This document shows, one piece after another, positions 24,866-34,072 of a stretch of DNA of 37,014 nt. The notes below the pieces were generated by a model. It did no database searches. It saw nothing but the letters and a program-made list of their open reading frames with translations, and had not been told where the DNA came from. Source of the stretch: Halodesulfovibrio sp. (GTDB lineage Bacteria > Desulfobacterota > Desulfovibrionia > Desulfovibrionales > Desulfovibrionaceae). The first letter of the stretch is position 1. Each line of letters begins with the position of its first letter. The position numbers and the translations under genes are program-made. The stretch covers positions 1-37,014 of the forward strand of contig NZ_JAOARI010000015.1 in NCBI RefSeq assembly GCF_025210605.1, read 5' to 3'.

Positions 24866-25831
24866 TTACTCACGGCGGGTTTTAAGTGTCAGTGCGTAAA
24901 TGGATACAGAGATAACAATAATCATCCCGTACACTAGACGTGTCCAGAACCCAGAAAGTCCCGAACTGATAACCCCCGCCTCAATAATTCCTATAATGAT
25001 CGACCCGATAGCTGTTCCGTAAATTGTCCCTTTACCGCCGAAGACAGAAGTTCCACCAATAAAGACAGAGGCAAACACCAGCAGCATGTAGCCCTCGCCC
25101 ATGGTCGGCCACCAGTTTGCCATTTCCAGACAAATAAGGAAGGAAACAAATGCACTAATCAGCCCCATGCCAGCAAATAACAAAATCCGTTCCCGTGAAA
25201 CAGAAACACCGGTCATTCGAGCCGTGCGGATGTTATCGCCGATAAACAACAGGCTATCGCCATAGACATGGCGATTCAAAATCAGCCACGCGGCAACACA
25301 AAGTAACAAACACCAGATAGCCTGAGCAGGGATAACATCCCATAGACGTCCGACAAACACGGAATGTATCCACGTATCGCGAACATCGACGATGTTTCGC
25401 GCAAGCCCGTCAGCTAGGACAACAGCAAGCCCGCGCCACAAAAATTGTGTTCCAATAGTCGCGATAATAGAAGGAACCCCGAACCCCACAACAAGTACAC
25501 CGTTTCCAAGCCCCGCAACCATACCTGTTGCCAGACAGGCAATAAGCCCGAATAGCGGACTCCCCGTAGCTTTAAATACCATTGCAAAGATCAACCCCGA
25601 CAGTGCCATTACAGCCGGAAATGAAATATCCATTTCGCCACTTACAATGCAAAAGGTAAGCCCTACAGCCAGCAACGTTGTGAAAGGAATGGTGGAAAGA
25701 AACGAAATATAAATTCGCGAAGCAAGAAATGTTTTAGGACTCAACACCATAAACAGCGCTAACAATGCCAGCAAGATGCATGTTACACCGATTTGAATGC
25801 TGTAGCGTCTCAAGATAGTTGCAGCCTGCAT
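24866..25831 (-). CDS. sugar ABC transporter permease (RbsC/FrcC-type)
   Basis: This 321-residue membrane protein has about eight to ten hydrophobic segments and family motifs such as LTFCIVSGEMDISFPAVMAL, VVGFGVPSIIATIGTQFLWRG, and late FIGGTSVFGGKGTIYGTAIG. It is the membrane channel of a monosaccharide or glycoside importer. It lies two bases from the ATPase gene and 11 bases before the glycosidase gene, showing a single operon. Confidence 0.93.
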   Translation of the reverse strand: MQAATILRRYSIQIGVTCILLALLALFMVLSPKTFLASRIYISFLSTIPFTTLLAVGLTFCIVSGEMDISFPAVMALSGLIFAMVFKATGSPLFGLIACLATGMVAGLGNGVLVVGFGVPSIIATIGTQFLWRGLAVVLADGLARNIVDVRDTWIHSVFVGRLWDVIPAQAIWCLLLCVAAWLILNRHVYGDSLLFIGDNIRTARMTGVSVSRERILLFAGMGLISAFVSFLICLEMANWWPTMGEGYMLLVFASVFIGGTSVFGGKGTIYGTAIGSIIIGIIEAGVISSGLSGFWTRLVYGMIIVISVSIYALTLKTRRE

Positions 25832-25833
25832 CG

Positions 25834-26634
25834 TTATTCCCCCTCACCAGATTCCGTATGTTCATTGGCGGGAGTTGCTCCACACGCAAGCCCAGTCAGC
25901 AGAGATGACAACCCTTCTAAGGTAATGTCTCCCTTATTCAATTCTTGCACAACGCGCCCTCTATCCAGAATCACAAATCGATCACATGCTTCATACACAT
26001 GCCGCATGTTGTGTGAGATAAACACAGCAGACCGACCAGCTTTTCGGATTTGCTGGATAAACTGCAACACCTTGCTTACTTCAGTGAGTGAAAGCGCTGT
26101 AGTCGGTTCATCAAGAATTACCGCAGAAGCCGCAAAGTACATTGCGCGCCCAATAGCCAACCCCTGACGCTCACCACCGGAAAGCACAGCAACACAAGCA
26201 TCGGCAGAAACCCCTGCTCCACGCAGCCCCATGAATTCTTTCAAAATAGTTTCCGTTGCCTGCTTTTCGTACGCAACGTCAATAAGCCCGAATCTATTTC
26301 GCTTGTGCCTGCCAACAAAGACATTGCGCCACAGTGGTTGATTTTCGCACAGGGCACGTTCCTGATAGACAGTTTCAATTCCTAGCTTGCGCGCCATTTT
26401 TACAGAGTAACTCTTCAACGCAACCGGCGTATCATTAACAGAAAAACTTCCGCTATCTGCCTGTTCTACACCGGACAAAATTTTAACAAGAGAAGATTTA
26501 CCTGCGCCGTTATCACCCAGCAGCCCGACTATTTCGTTGGAGCCAAGCGTAAAACTTACATCTTCCAACGCAACGACTGAACCAAAGCGCTTGCTGATAT
26601 GGTGTAATTCTATGAGGGGAGTAGTGTGTGGCAT
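25834..26634 (-). CDS. sugar ABC transporter ATPase (single domain)
   Basis: This 266-residue protein has one ABC domain: Walker A GDNGAGKSS (40-48), Q-loop VYQERALCENQ, signature LSGGERQGLAIGRAM, Walker B AVILDEPTTAL and the switch His in VFISHNMRHV. RbsA-type partners are usually about 500 residues with two ABC domains; this one has one and probably acts as a homodimer, as FrcA does. ATG 26634 is chosen because it begins just before the LIELHHISKRFG start of the domain, although no clear Shine-Dalgarno is seen. It is separated from the binding-protein gene by 52 bases that hold a hairpin. Confidence 0.9.
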   Translation of the reverse strand: MPHTTPLIELHHISKRFGSVVALEDVSFTLGSNEIVGLLGDNGAGKSSLVKILSGVEQADSGSFSVNDTPVALKSYSVKMARKLGIETVYQERALCENQPLWRNVFVGRHKRNRFGLIDVAYEKQATETILKEFMGLRGAGVSADACVAVLSGGERQGLAIGRAMYFAASAVILDEPTTALSLTEVSKVLQFIQQIRKAGRSAVFISHNMRHVYEACDRFVILDRGRVVQELNKGDITLEGLSSLLTGLACGATPANEHTESGEGE

Positions 26635-26649
26635 GAAAATATTAAGTAA

Positions 26650-26675
26650 GGCACGGAGCAAAAGTGCCCCGTGCC
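26650..26675 (-). promoter_or_regulatory. intercistronic hairpin after the binding-protein gene
   Basis: GGCACGG (26650-26656) and CCGTGCC (26669-26675) form a stem between the binding-protein gene and the ATPase gene. It lacks a T run, so it is more likely an mRNA stabiliser or partial attenuator that keeps binding-protein levels high. Confidence 0.6.
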
Positions 26676-26686
26676 ATTTTGTAGTA

Positions 26687-27706
26687 TTAACGAAGACCTT
26701 TTTTAGCCAGAGGCTCAATAAGTGCAATGTTACCTTTGTGCACAAATCCAGCGCCAGTGTTTACAACCAGACCGGAGAAACCGTACTTTTTGCTAAGTAC
26801 AATCTGCAATACAGGCAGGTAGCCCTGTAAGAAAGGCTGACCATCGCCAACCAGATCTACATAGCCACTTTTGATTGCGGATGCTGTAGCAGGAGACAGG
26901 CTAAAACCAGCACCAATAATATCTTTAGGACCTACGCCTGCTGCGCGGAAGAAGTTTTCCAGCTGTGCAGTCAATGCGCCGTGATCCATGATTACAATGC
27001 GGCAGTCAGGGTTAGCGCTCAAGTATGCAGTCATAAGAGGCTTACCAAGGGTAGCATCTTTATCTACTTCAGGAGAAATTTCCTGATAATCAACTTTCAG
27101 ACCGGCAGCTTCGAGAGTTTCAATAATACCACGGGTAGACATACCACGGGTAGGCTGACTTTTAAGTCCCCAAACAAGTGCTTTCTCACCTTTTTTCAGA
27201 CCAAAACGGTTAATTGCTTCTGTAGCGAGAATGCGACCACGCGCTTTGTTATCCACGCCTGCGTAGCCAAAACCACGGGACTGATATTGTGTAGACAAGC
27301 GAGGCAGTTCAGTATCACTTGCGGTAACAATGATGCCAGCTTCTTCCGCTTCTTTTACAAACGGAGCAAATGCATCATCACCCGGATGACCCATTACAAC
27401 AATGCCGTCAGGAGAGGTTGCCATAGCCTGTTTGAAGTTTTCAATCATCTTCTGCGGACTCCAGTCGGAGTACATAAATTCTACAGTACAACCAAGATCA
27501 GCAGCAGCCTGCGCTGCACCATTCTGAACAATGGTGTTGTATGTACCGCCAACAGGCCCACCGGTATCGAAGTAAATTGTCATGCCTTTGCCAGCCTGTT
27601 CGAGAGAAGAGCCGGAAAATGCAACATTAGGAAGAGAGATAGTTGCAGCAGCAACTAACAGCATAAAACAAATGAAAGAAGTAAAAATATTTTTGCGTCT
27701 TTGCAT
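26687..27706 (-). CDS. periplasmic sugar-binding protein (RbsB-type)
   Basis: This 339-residue protein has a signal peptide (1-31, KNIFTSFICFMLLVAAATIS) and the two-lobe pattern of ribose-type binding proteins: IYFDTGGPVGGTYNTIVQNG, then DGIVVMGHPGDDAFAPFVKEA, the ASDTELPR strand and IIGAGFSLSPATASAIKSGY near the end. It captures substrate in the periplasm for the adjacent permease and ATPase. CGGAG lies eight bases before ATG 27706. It is the first gene of the operon, which ends with a GH4 glycosidase, so the substrate may be a glycoside. Confidence 0.93.
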   Translation of the reverse strand: MQRRKNIFTSFICFMLLVAAATISLPNVAFSGSSLEQAGKGMTIYFDTGGPVGGTYNTIVQNGAAQAAADLGCTVEFMYSDWSPQKMIENFKQAMATSPDGIVVMGHPGDDAFAPFVKEAEEAGIIVTASDTELPRLSTQYQSRGFGYAGVDNKARGRILATEAINRFGLKKGEKALVWGLKSQPTRGMSTRGIIETLEAAGLKVDYQEISPEVDKDATLGKPLMTAYLSANPDCRIVIMDHGALTAQLENFFRAAGVGPKDIIGAGFSLSPATASAIKSGYVDLVGDGQPFLQGYLPVLQIVLSKKYGFSGLVVNTGAGFVHKGNIALIEPLAKKGLR

Positions 27707-28063
27707 GAATGTGCTCCGAAAAAATTGAAGTTATACAGCAAACAATATAAGCACTGTTCAATATATGATTAGAGAGTCTAAGAACAATTGAAAAAACCAA
27801 TCACCCACACAGATTACTATAGGCAATCATGATAGCTAAATTTAGGCACAGACACGAGTTGACCTAACCACTGCAACTCACCAACTATAGACCATCTAAG
27901 TTTTTTTCTGCCCTAAGGGGCACGCGATAAAAAACTTTGGTAGAGAAGTAGAAAGACTCTCCCAACTACGACTTATAAAGCATCTTCCAATTGAAGCACT
28001 GCATACTAAGCAAAAAAGCAAGCTAGTACCGTAGCCATGCGTCAGACTAAAGGAGAATACGCT
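27707..28063. other. divergent promoter region
   Basis: This AT-rich region separates the sugar operon (-) and a secreted-protein gene (+). Several weak promoter-like pairs are present, for example TTGTTC and TATATT 16 bases apart on the minus strand about 70 bases before the binding-protein gene. No gene or RNA was recognised. Confidence 0.4.
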
Positions 28064-28612
28064 GTGAAAAGACATGTTATATCATGCATTGCAATGTTCG
28101 GCATCTTCCTGTGCCTTACAAGCACAGGACACACGCAGGAATCAGACGATGGATTTTCCTCCCCAATCAACGAAGCTGAGTTAGCCTTGGATGCTATCCT
28201 CACATTCGATCAATTAGCATCCCAAGATGACCGATTTGGTCCCTTTATGGACTTTATAATTGGATACCCTGAGCGGGACACGACGTTCGACCATCTCTAT
28301 AAATCATTTTTCACACCAGCACTCATAAAGGCATGGCGTACAGCCGAACGCGATCGAGTTATGCAAGATTGTAAAGGGGAATATATTGATGGGGATCTAT
28401 GCGGATTAGGATTTAATCCATTATCGTGTGCGCAAGATGACCCACCAAACGGCTATGTTTATAAAACCCAGATGGAAACAGACAAATTCATTCTCATTGC
28501 TGCCGCATGGAAAGGCTGGGAAGACCCAACTGCCATTTATCGAATGGTGTTTGAAGAAAATCAATGGCGCTTAGACGGCGTCATCTGTGCTGATGGAGAT
28601 CGGTTTAATTAA
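28064..28612 (+). CDS. secreted protein of unknown function (DUF3828-like pattern)
   Basis: This 182-residue protein begins at a GTG with AAAGGAG eight bases upstream, which is better than the ATG at 28037. It has a signal peptide (about 1-25), then an acidic mature domain. The pattern TTFDHLYKSFFTPALIKAW, then a Cys-containing DGDLCGLGFNPLSCAQD segment, a WKGWEDP turn and a final YRMVFEENQWRLDGVIC resembles DUF3828-type secreted domains. It has Cys residues that could form disulfides. No function is known. It lies between the sugar operon and an XRE regulator without evident link. Confidence 0.75.
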   Translation: MKRHVISCIAMFGIFLCLTSTGHTQESDDGFSSPINEAELALDAILTFDQLASQDDRFGPFMDFIIGYPERDTTFDHLYKSFFTPALIKAWRTAERDRVMQDCKGEYIDGDLCGLGFNPLSCAQDDPPNGYVYKTQMETDKFILIAAAWKGWEDPTAIYRMVFEENQWRLDGVICADGDRFN

Positions 28613-28631
28613 CCTTTCCGAAAATTATTTT

Positions 28632-28681
28632 CACAGGGGCTTGAGCACATAGCATAGTGCAATTACGGCTCATGTCCCTGT
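28632..28681 (+). terminator. hairpin after the secreted-protein gene
   Basis: ACAGGG with CCCTGT at the base and TGAGC with GCTCA above form a long hairpin about 20 bases after the stop. The T run is short, so termination is possible but not certain. Confidence 0.45.
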
Positions 28682-28750
28682 TGAATGTTTTTGCTACGTT
28701 TTTAAATAAGCAGCAATCGTCCCCCACTTTCACAAGAACAATATGTGTAT

Positions 28751-29071
28751 CTACTGAAGAATATTTTTGACGATCATATAAATACGTTGGACATCTTCGT
28801 CACCAGCTTCGCCAACCATCCGGTTAATTTCCTGTCGTAATTCCTGACAATCAATTTCACCCGCGCTTTCAAAAAGTTCGCCTATTTTCACACCCAGCCC
28901 TTGAGCAAGCTTGCTGACCAACGTTATTGTCACATTAGCCTCACCACGTTCAAGTTCACTTATGTACTTTGCTCCTGTATCGGCTGCCACAGCCAACTGC
29001 TCCTGAGTCATTTTTTTTGCCTTACGTAATGCTCGAACCCTTTTTCCAAACAATGTTAATTCAGTAGACAT
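28751..29071 (-). CDS. XRE-family helix-turn-helix regulator
   Basis: This 106-residue protein has a Cro/CI-type HTH in the first 65 residues: FGKRVRALRKAKKMTQEQLA, then AADTGAKYISELERGEANVT and the LVSKLAQGLGVKIGELF helix. A short helical tail may support dimerisation. AGGAG lies six bases before ATG 29071. It is divergent from the P-type ATPase gene 157 bases away and might regulate it, but no operator is recognised. Confidence 0.92.
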   Translation of the reverse strand: MSTELTLFGKRVRALRKAKKMTQEQLAVAADTGAKYISELERGEANVTITLVSKLAQGLGVKIGELFESAGEIDCQELRQEINRMVGEAGDEDVQRIYMIVKNILQ

Positions 29072-29228
29072 GAATTTCTCCTATCAAAGTATCATGTCCT
29101 GTGAACAAAGTATTTGCAATTGCCTCACCCCCCAAAACTTTCAAAAAATACCAAAGCTATTTGTTAGTTCTTTTCACAGAAGTTTCGTTTTCTGTTATTA
29201 CAGTACAATGCTCTGAAGGAGGATTGCT

Positions 29229-31892
29229 ATGCAGTGGTACCAGAAAACGGAAGAGGCTATTTTTGCTGAACTTGAAACAAGCGCTACAGGTCTGACGCAA
29301 AAACAGGTGTCTGAACGACTGGCAAAGTATGGTGAAAACGTCGTCGGTGACGAAGATGCTGTTAACTACTTCGAAATTCTTCTCCATCAGTTAAAAAGCC
29401 CGCTCGTAGTTATTTTGCTTATTGCAGCAGCAGTCACGACACTGCTCGGCGAATTTATCGATGCCGGAGTCATCGGTGCTGTTGTAATTTTGAACGGACT
29501 CATCGGGTTTATTCAAGAATCCAAAGCAGAACAAAGTGTCCGGTCTCTCCAAAAAATGGTAACACCTAAAGCCTTAGCCATCCGTGATGGTAAAGAAATG
29601 GAGATAGACAGCAGAACCTTGCAACCCGGTGACATTGTCATTCTCTTTTCAGGAGCGATGGTTCCTGCTGATATTCGCCTGATAGAAGCCAATGAACTCC
29701 GCATTGACGAGTCGATGCTAACAGGTGAATCGCTGCCGGCTAACAAGCTCCCTGAACTCATACCAGAAGATGATCTTTCACCGGGCGATCAGGTAAACAT
29801 GTCCTTTATGGGAACAATTGTTGTCAACGGACGTGGTAAGGGCATTGTCACTGAGACAGGTCTTAAAACAATGCTTGGCGGCATCGCGCAGGATATCCGC
29901 TCTATCGGCAAAGTAGCCGCACCAATTCAGGAAAAAATAGAACGTCTCGCAAAAGCAATCGGCGTTCTGGTACTCAGTGCCGCTTCTCTCCTCTTTATTC
30001 TGGGGCTGGCTCTCGGCGAATCTATCAAAAATATGTTTTTAACAGCAGTGGCTGTATCCGTAGCAACAGTGCCGGAAGGTCTTCCAATTGTTGTCACCAT
30101 CGCTATGGCTGTGGGGGTTAAGCGCATGGCATCGTATAATGCTGTTATCCGAAAGCTTGCAGCTGTTGAAACATTGGGCAGCACCACTGTCATTTGCTCC
30201 GATAAAACGGGGACTCTGACAGTAAACCGAATGACAGTAACAAAAATTTTTGATGGCAAAGATGAAATGACTATAACTGGCACTGGATACATCCCTGAAG
30301 GAGAATTTACCACAGCAAACGGGGACAAAACACCTCTCACAGAATCGTTGCAACACGTTTTGCGCATAGGCTTACTCTGCAACGAGTCACGCCTTGTCCA
30401 AAAAGACGATACATGGGAAGTCGAAGGCGATCCGACAGAAGGAGCGCTCATTGTATCTGCGTTAAAATCCGGCATGACTATGGATGAAAAAAAAGCATGG
30501 CCGGAAATTGCGATACTCCCCTTTGAATCTGACAGAGGCTACATGGCAACCCTGCATGAGCACGCGGGTAAAAAATTTCTTTTTGTCAAAGGTGGACATG
30601 ACAGACTTCTCACTGCTTGCGACCCTACTCTTTTTCCGTATGGAACAACTATTGATCTAATAGACGAAGAGGCACATGAAATGGCGGCAAAGGGATTACG
30701 AGTGCTCGCATTTGCAGTAAAAGAAATGCCTGCTGAAACAACGACAGTTTCAGATGCAGACGCTATGAACGGTCTGCAATTCATGGGACTGCAAGGAATG
30801 ATGGATCCGCCTCGTCCAGAAGCTATTGAAGCCGTTGCCAACTGCCAGTCGGCAGGAATCCGTGTAGTTATGATTACAGGCGACCATGCTGATACAGCCT
30901 ATGCCATTGCGAGGATGCTTGGAATTAACACAGCCCACGACGGTGCTGTTACTGGTACACGCCTTGCCAAGATGACGGATCAGGAACTTTCAGAAATTGT
31001 TCAGGAAGAGTCTGTGTTTGCCAGAATCGCTCCAGATGATAAATTCCGCATAATAAATAGCCTCAAGGAACATGGTGAAATCGTCGCCGTAACAGGAGAC
31101 GGGGTAAACGATGCTCCTGCCCTTCGAACTGCACATATTGGTGTCTCCATGGGGAAAGGCGGAACAGATGTTGCGCGTGAATCATCAGACATGGTGCTGA
31201 TTGATGACAATTTCTCTAGCATATTCCATGCAGTCCGCGAGGGACGAATTGTTTTTGACAACTTGCGTAAGGCTATTTTCTTCCTCCTGCCAACGGGTCT
31301 TGCCGCCGTGTGGTCGATTCTTTTGACTATGATATTCGGGCTGCCGATTCCATTTGTCGCAGCGCAGCTTCTCTGGATTAACCTTGTCACAAACGGATTA
31401 CAGGACGTAGCCTTCGCATTTGAACCCGGTGAAAAGGATGTAGGCGACCGACCACCACGCCCTACAGATGAAGGCATCATTAATTCATTACTCCTACAGC
31501 GAACTGTGATTGTAAGCCTGTGCATTGCGTTAGGCGTATACGGTGTTTTCAGCGCAGCACTTGAGCAAGGGGTTAATCTAGAAAAAGCCCGTACACTGGC
31601 TATGACTACTATGGTATTTTTCCAGTTCTTTCAGGCAATAAATTCCCGTGCAGAACGTGCATCTATTTTTACTATCAATCCTTTTTCCAACCACTTTTTG
31701 CTGGTGAGTATGATACTCGCAGTGGGCGCACAAATTAGTGTTGTCTACGTATCGTCTTTGCAATGGGTATTCAGAACACAGCCTCTATCAGGTGAAGAAT
31801 GGGGAATATGCATCTCTATCGCATCCATAATTATTCTTGTGGTAGAAATTGAAAAAGCGCTCCGACGAACGATACGTCAAAAGGCGCTGTAG
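29229..31892 (+). CDS. P2-type cation-transporting ATPase
   Basis: This 887-residue protein has the full P-type layout: N-terminal cation-ATPase domain (1-50), TGES actuator loop (165-168), PEGLP in M4 (282-286), the phosphorylation motif SDKTGTLT with Asp325, the nucleotide domain with KGGHD, TGDH, and TGDGVNDAP (about 622-630). M5-M10 complete the channel. M6 reads WINLVTNGLQD: Asn718 matches the calcium-pump Asn but the next acidic ligand is Asn722, so the ion may not be calcium. It pumps a cation out across the inner membrane using ATP. AAGGAGG precedes ATG 29229. Confidence 0.93.
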   Translation: MQWYQKTEEAIFAELETSATGLTQKQVSERLAKYGENVVGDEDAVNYFEILLHQLKSPLVVILLIAAAVTTLLGEFIDAGVIGAVVILNGLIGFIQESKAEQSVRSLQKMVTPKALAIRDGKEMEIDSRTLQPGDIVILFSGAMVPADIRLIEANELRIDESMLTGESLPANKLPELIPEDDLSPGDQVNMSFMGTIVVNGRGKGIVTETGLKTMLGGIAQDIRSIGKVAAPIQEKIERLAKAIGVLVLSAASLLFILGLALGESIKNMFLTAVAVSVATVPEGLPIVVTIAMAVGVKRMASYNAVIRKLAAVETLGSTTVICSDKTGTLTVNRMTVTKIFDGKDEMTITGTGYIPEGEFTTANGDKTPLTESLQHVLRIGLLCNESRLVQKDDTWEVEGDPTEGALIVSALKSGMTMDEKKAWPEIAILPFESDRGYMATLHEHAGKKFLFVKGGHDRLLTACDPTLFPYGTTIDLIDEEAHEMAAKGLRVLAFAVKEMPAETTTVSDADAMNGLQFMGLQGMMDPPRPEAIEAVANCQSAGIRVVMITGDHADTAYAIARMLGINTAHDGAVTGTRLAKMTDQELSEIVQEESVFARIAPDDKFRIINSLKEHGEIVAVTGDGVNDAPALRTAHIGVSMGKGGTDVARESSDMVLIDDNFSSIFHAVREGRIVFDNLRKAIFFLLPTGLAAVWSILLTMIFGLPIPFVAAQLLWINLVTNGLQDVAFAFEPGEKDVGDRPPRPTDEGIINSLLLQRTVIVSLCIALGVYGVFSAALEQGVNLEKARTLAMTTMVFFQFFQAINSRAERASIFTINPFSNHFLLVSMILAVGAQISVVYVSSLQWVFRTQPLSGEEWGICISIASIIILVVEIEKALRRTIRQKAL

Positions 31893-31967
31893 ATTCGATC
31901 CTCACACGACCTGCACTGGTTATATTGCGCAAGTAGAAAAAATTAATATCCCAGTGAACCTACAAGA

Positions 31968-32003
31968 AGCTCCCGCCAGCTATTAACTAGCTGACGGGAG
32001 TTT
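31968..32003 (+). terminator. hairpin after the P-type ATPase gene
   Basis: CTCCCGCCAGCTA pairs with TAGCTGACGGGAG (one mismatch) and is followed by TTTC. This is a strong stem with a short T run. Confidence 0.6.
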
Positions 32004-32142
32004 CATCATTGTTATCTAAAAAAGTACTAGAAAAATGCGGCATCACGAATATAGTTCGTTTCATTTTTTTTCATAACGAACTCATTTTGCTCAACTACGT
32101 CGTGATATTTTTTCAATTCTGATAAATACCATCGTTACCTGA

Positions 32143-33039
32143 TTACACCGCATCTTCCGTTAAGAATTTATCTCGACCATCCAGTTTAGCTAAGTACAGC
32201 AAGCTATCTGCCCGTTCGACAAGCTGAGCACCTTTTTCATGTTCTGCCATTTCTGCAATCCCACCACTTACAGTGATGGGACGAACAGTACACTGCAATG
32301 CAGAATTGCGTAGTTGCGCTGCAAACAGCTCCATGCGTTCTAAGGCTTGTTTCGCCTTGCATGAAGGCAACAATACTAGAAATTCTCCGCCGCCAGTTCG
32401 CGCAATCACATCGCCATCATGCATATGACTCCCAAGTAGTGCTGCCAGATATCGCAGAACATCATCGCCACAGTGCCTGCCCTGCGCTTCATTTAGCCGA
32501 GTAAAGTGATCGATATCGAAAACACACACACTCAGAGTGAGATCTTGCGCCACAACATCAGAGACTGTCCTTTCCAGCAAAGCAGGAACATACCGCGAGT
32601 TATACAGCCCTGTAGTGGAGTCCACCACATCAAGTTGGTCGAGCATATATGAACGGGATGTCAAAATATCCGACACATGCTTGCTTTGGGTTACATCCTC
32701 AAGTGAAAGCAAAACATACCGAAGCTGACCGTCATCCTGAATAGGGTTTGCAGTCATTTTCACCCACTGAGGCATGGTCTTTTGAAGGCTGTCCTTCCGT
32801 AAAAGAGTTTGGGAAACAGCACGGTTTGATTGAATTGCTTGCATTACAGGATGTTCATACTGGGAAATTGTTTTTTCACCAGCAGCAGTGGCAAATCCTT
32901 CAAGTACATTAGACGAATTATGATTCCACATATTCAGTGCCGCAGGGTTTGTATAGAGAACCTCACACTCAGGTGAAAAAATCATAACGCCATTCGAAAG
33001 CTGTTCAGCGAATAATACTACATCTTTAGACAAATTCAT
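32143..33039 (-). CDS. PAS-GGDEF protein with degenerate GGGEF motif
   Basis: This 298-residue protein has an N-terminal PAS domain (about 5-120, ending in RYVLLSLEDVTQSK), a short linker and a GGDEF domain (about 135-295). The active-site loop reads RTGGGEF, so the metal-binding Asp/Glu of GG(D/E)EF is Gly218, and FTRLNEAQGRHCGDD shows Asn-Glu instead of Asn-Asp. No RxxD inhibitory site is seen. The protein is likely a c-di-GMP or partner-binding sensor rather than an active diguanylate cyclase, although activity cannot be ruled out from sequence. It has no membrane segment. It is divergent from the peroxiredoxin gene, which may suggest redox sensing by PAS. Confidence 0.85.
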   Translation of the reverse strand: MNLSKDVVLFAEQLSNGVMIFSPECEVLYTNPAALNMWNHNSSNVLEGFATAAGEKTISQYEHPVMQAIQSNRAVSQTLLRKDSLQKTMPQWVKMTANPIQDDGQLRYVLLSLEDVTQSKHVSDILTSRSYMLDQLDVVDSTTGLYNSRYVPALLERTVSDVVAQDLTLSVCVFDIDHFTRLNEAQGRHCGDDVLRYLAALLGSHMHDGDVIARTGGGEFLVLLPSCKAKQALERMELFAAQLRNSALQCTVRPITVSGGIAEMAEHEKGAQLVERADSLLYLAKLDGRDKFLTEDAV

Positions 33040-33134
33040 AAATCAAACCCCGTTCAAAGAAGTTATGTCATAATGAACCTTTGTTACACACAATTGCAAT
33101 AAAATAACATTAAAAATGGACTTGCTACATTTTT

Positions 33135-33163
33135 TTGCTGGCGATTACCTGTTACACTATGAG
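33135..33163 (+). promoter_or_regulatory. possible peroxiredoxin promoter
   Basis: TTGCTG (33135-33140) and TATGAG (33158-33163) are separated by 17 bases, about 40 bases before the start codon. Confidence 0.4.
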
Positions 33164-33205
33164 TTATCTCTAAAGTACTTTTTTTGGTTATCGTAGGAGG
33201 TTTCC

Positions 33206-33853
33206 ATGACGACACTTTTCCCCTTGCTTGGTGATCCACTTCCGCAGGTTACTGTAAAAACAACCAAAGGTACAATGACGCTCCCTGACGATCTAAAGGG
33301 GAGCTGGTTTGTTCTTTTTAGTCACCCTGCTGACTTTACACCGGTCTGCACTACTGAATTTGTAGCATTACAAAAACGCATCAAAGAATTTGACGCCCTG
33401 CATTGCAAATTAGTCGGCATATCAATGGATCAAATTTTTGCTCACATAAAATGGATCGAATGGATTAAAGAGCAAACAGGTGTTGAAATTACGTTCCCTG
33501 TTATTGCTGATTATGGCGAAGTGGCAGAAAAATTAGGTATGATACACCCTGGCAAAGGAACAAACACGGTCCGCGCGGTATTCATTATTGATCCTGACGG
33601 TCTTGTGCGTACCATTTTCTATTACCCGCAAGAAATTGGCAGAAATATTGATGAAATGCTTCGCACCATTCAGGCCTTGCAAATTTCAGATAGAAATAAA
33701 GTTGCCGTACCTGCCAACTGGCCTAAAAACGAGCTTATCGGTGACCGCGTTATTATTCCTCCAGCACAGACTGTTGAAGATGCTAAAATTCGTCTGGACA
33801 CACACGAAGGATACGATTGGTGGTTCTGCCACAAAGAGCTTAAAGAAGAATAA
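33206..33853 (+). CDS. 1-Cys type (Prx6) peroxiredoxin
   Basis: This 215-residue protein has the thioredoxin fold of AhpC/TSA proteins with the peroxidatic site [12 protein letters not shown] (Cys48) and the Prx6-type long C-terminal domain ending in WWFCHKEL (Cys208). The C-terminal Cys is the pattern of archaeal-like Prx6, where it can form a disulfide. It reduces H2O2 and organic peroxides in the cytoplasm, useful for an anaerobe in oxic spells. AGGAGG lies before ATG 33206, and a strong terminator follows. Confidence 0.95.
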   Translation: MTTLFPLLGDPLPQVTVKTTKGTMTLPDDLKGSWFVLFSHPADFTPVCTTEFVALQKRIKEFDALHCKLVGISMDQIFAHIKWIEWIKEQTGVEITFPVIADYGEVAEKLGMIHPGKGTNTVRAVFIIDPDGLVRTIFYYPQEIGRNIDEMLRTIQALQISDRNKVAVPANWPKNELIGDRVIIPPAQTVEDAKIRLDTHEGYDWWFCHKELKEE

Positions 33854-33860
33854 AATCTCC

Positions 33861-33888
33861 AAGCCCCCAAAAGGGGGCTTCGGCTTTT
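33861..33888 (+). terminator. Rho-independent terminator after peroxiredoxin
   Basis: AAGCCCCC (33861-33868) and GGGGGCTT (33873-33880) form a tight hairpin with an AAAA loop, followed by CGGCTTTT. Confidence 0.85.
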
Positions 33889-33969
33889 GTTCCACGATGC
33901 TACGTGTCTTTTCTAACCATTTTGTTCCGAATTTGGCACAATCCCGTATCAGCTTTTACAAATTACCAC

Positions 33970-34018
33970 GTCAACAGTCTCCGGTAGTGCAGCTCTGGTG
34001 GCTGTTGACCATTTTTTT
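33970..34018 (+). terminator. second terminator-like hairpin with T tract
   Basis: GTCAACAG (33970-33977) is the exact complement of CTGTTGAC (34002-34009), with further CC/GG pairing inside, and is followed by ATTTTTTT. It may be a backup terminator for the peroxiredoxin gene or the 3' end of a small RNA encoded in 33890-34018. Confidence 0.6.
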
Positions 34019-34072
34019 ATACATTGCCTGACGACACCCGTACTCTTCTTCCAATTTTCTTAGCATAACTTA

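Noticed and set aside
26981..27658. 225-residue plus-strand open frame
   Set aside because: It lies wholly antisense to the clearly identified sugar-binding protein gene and is rich in Cys, Phe and Thr without any family pattern.
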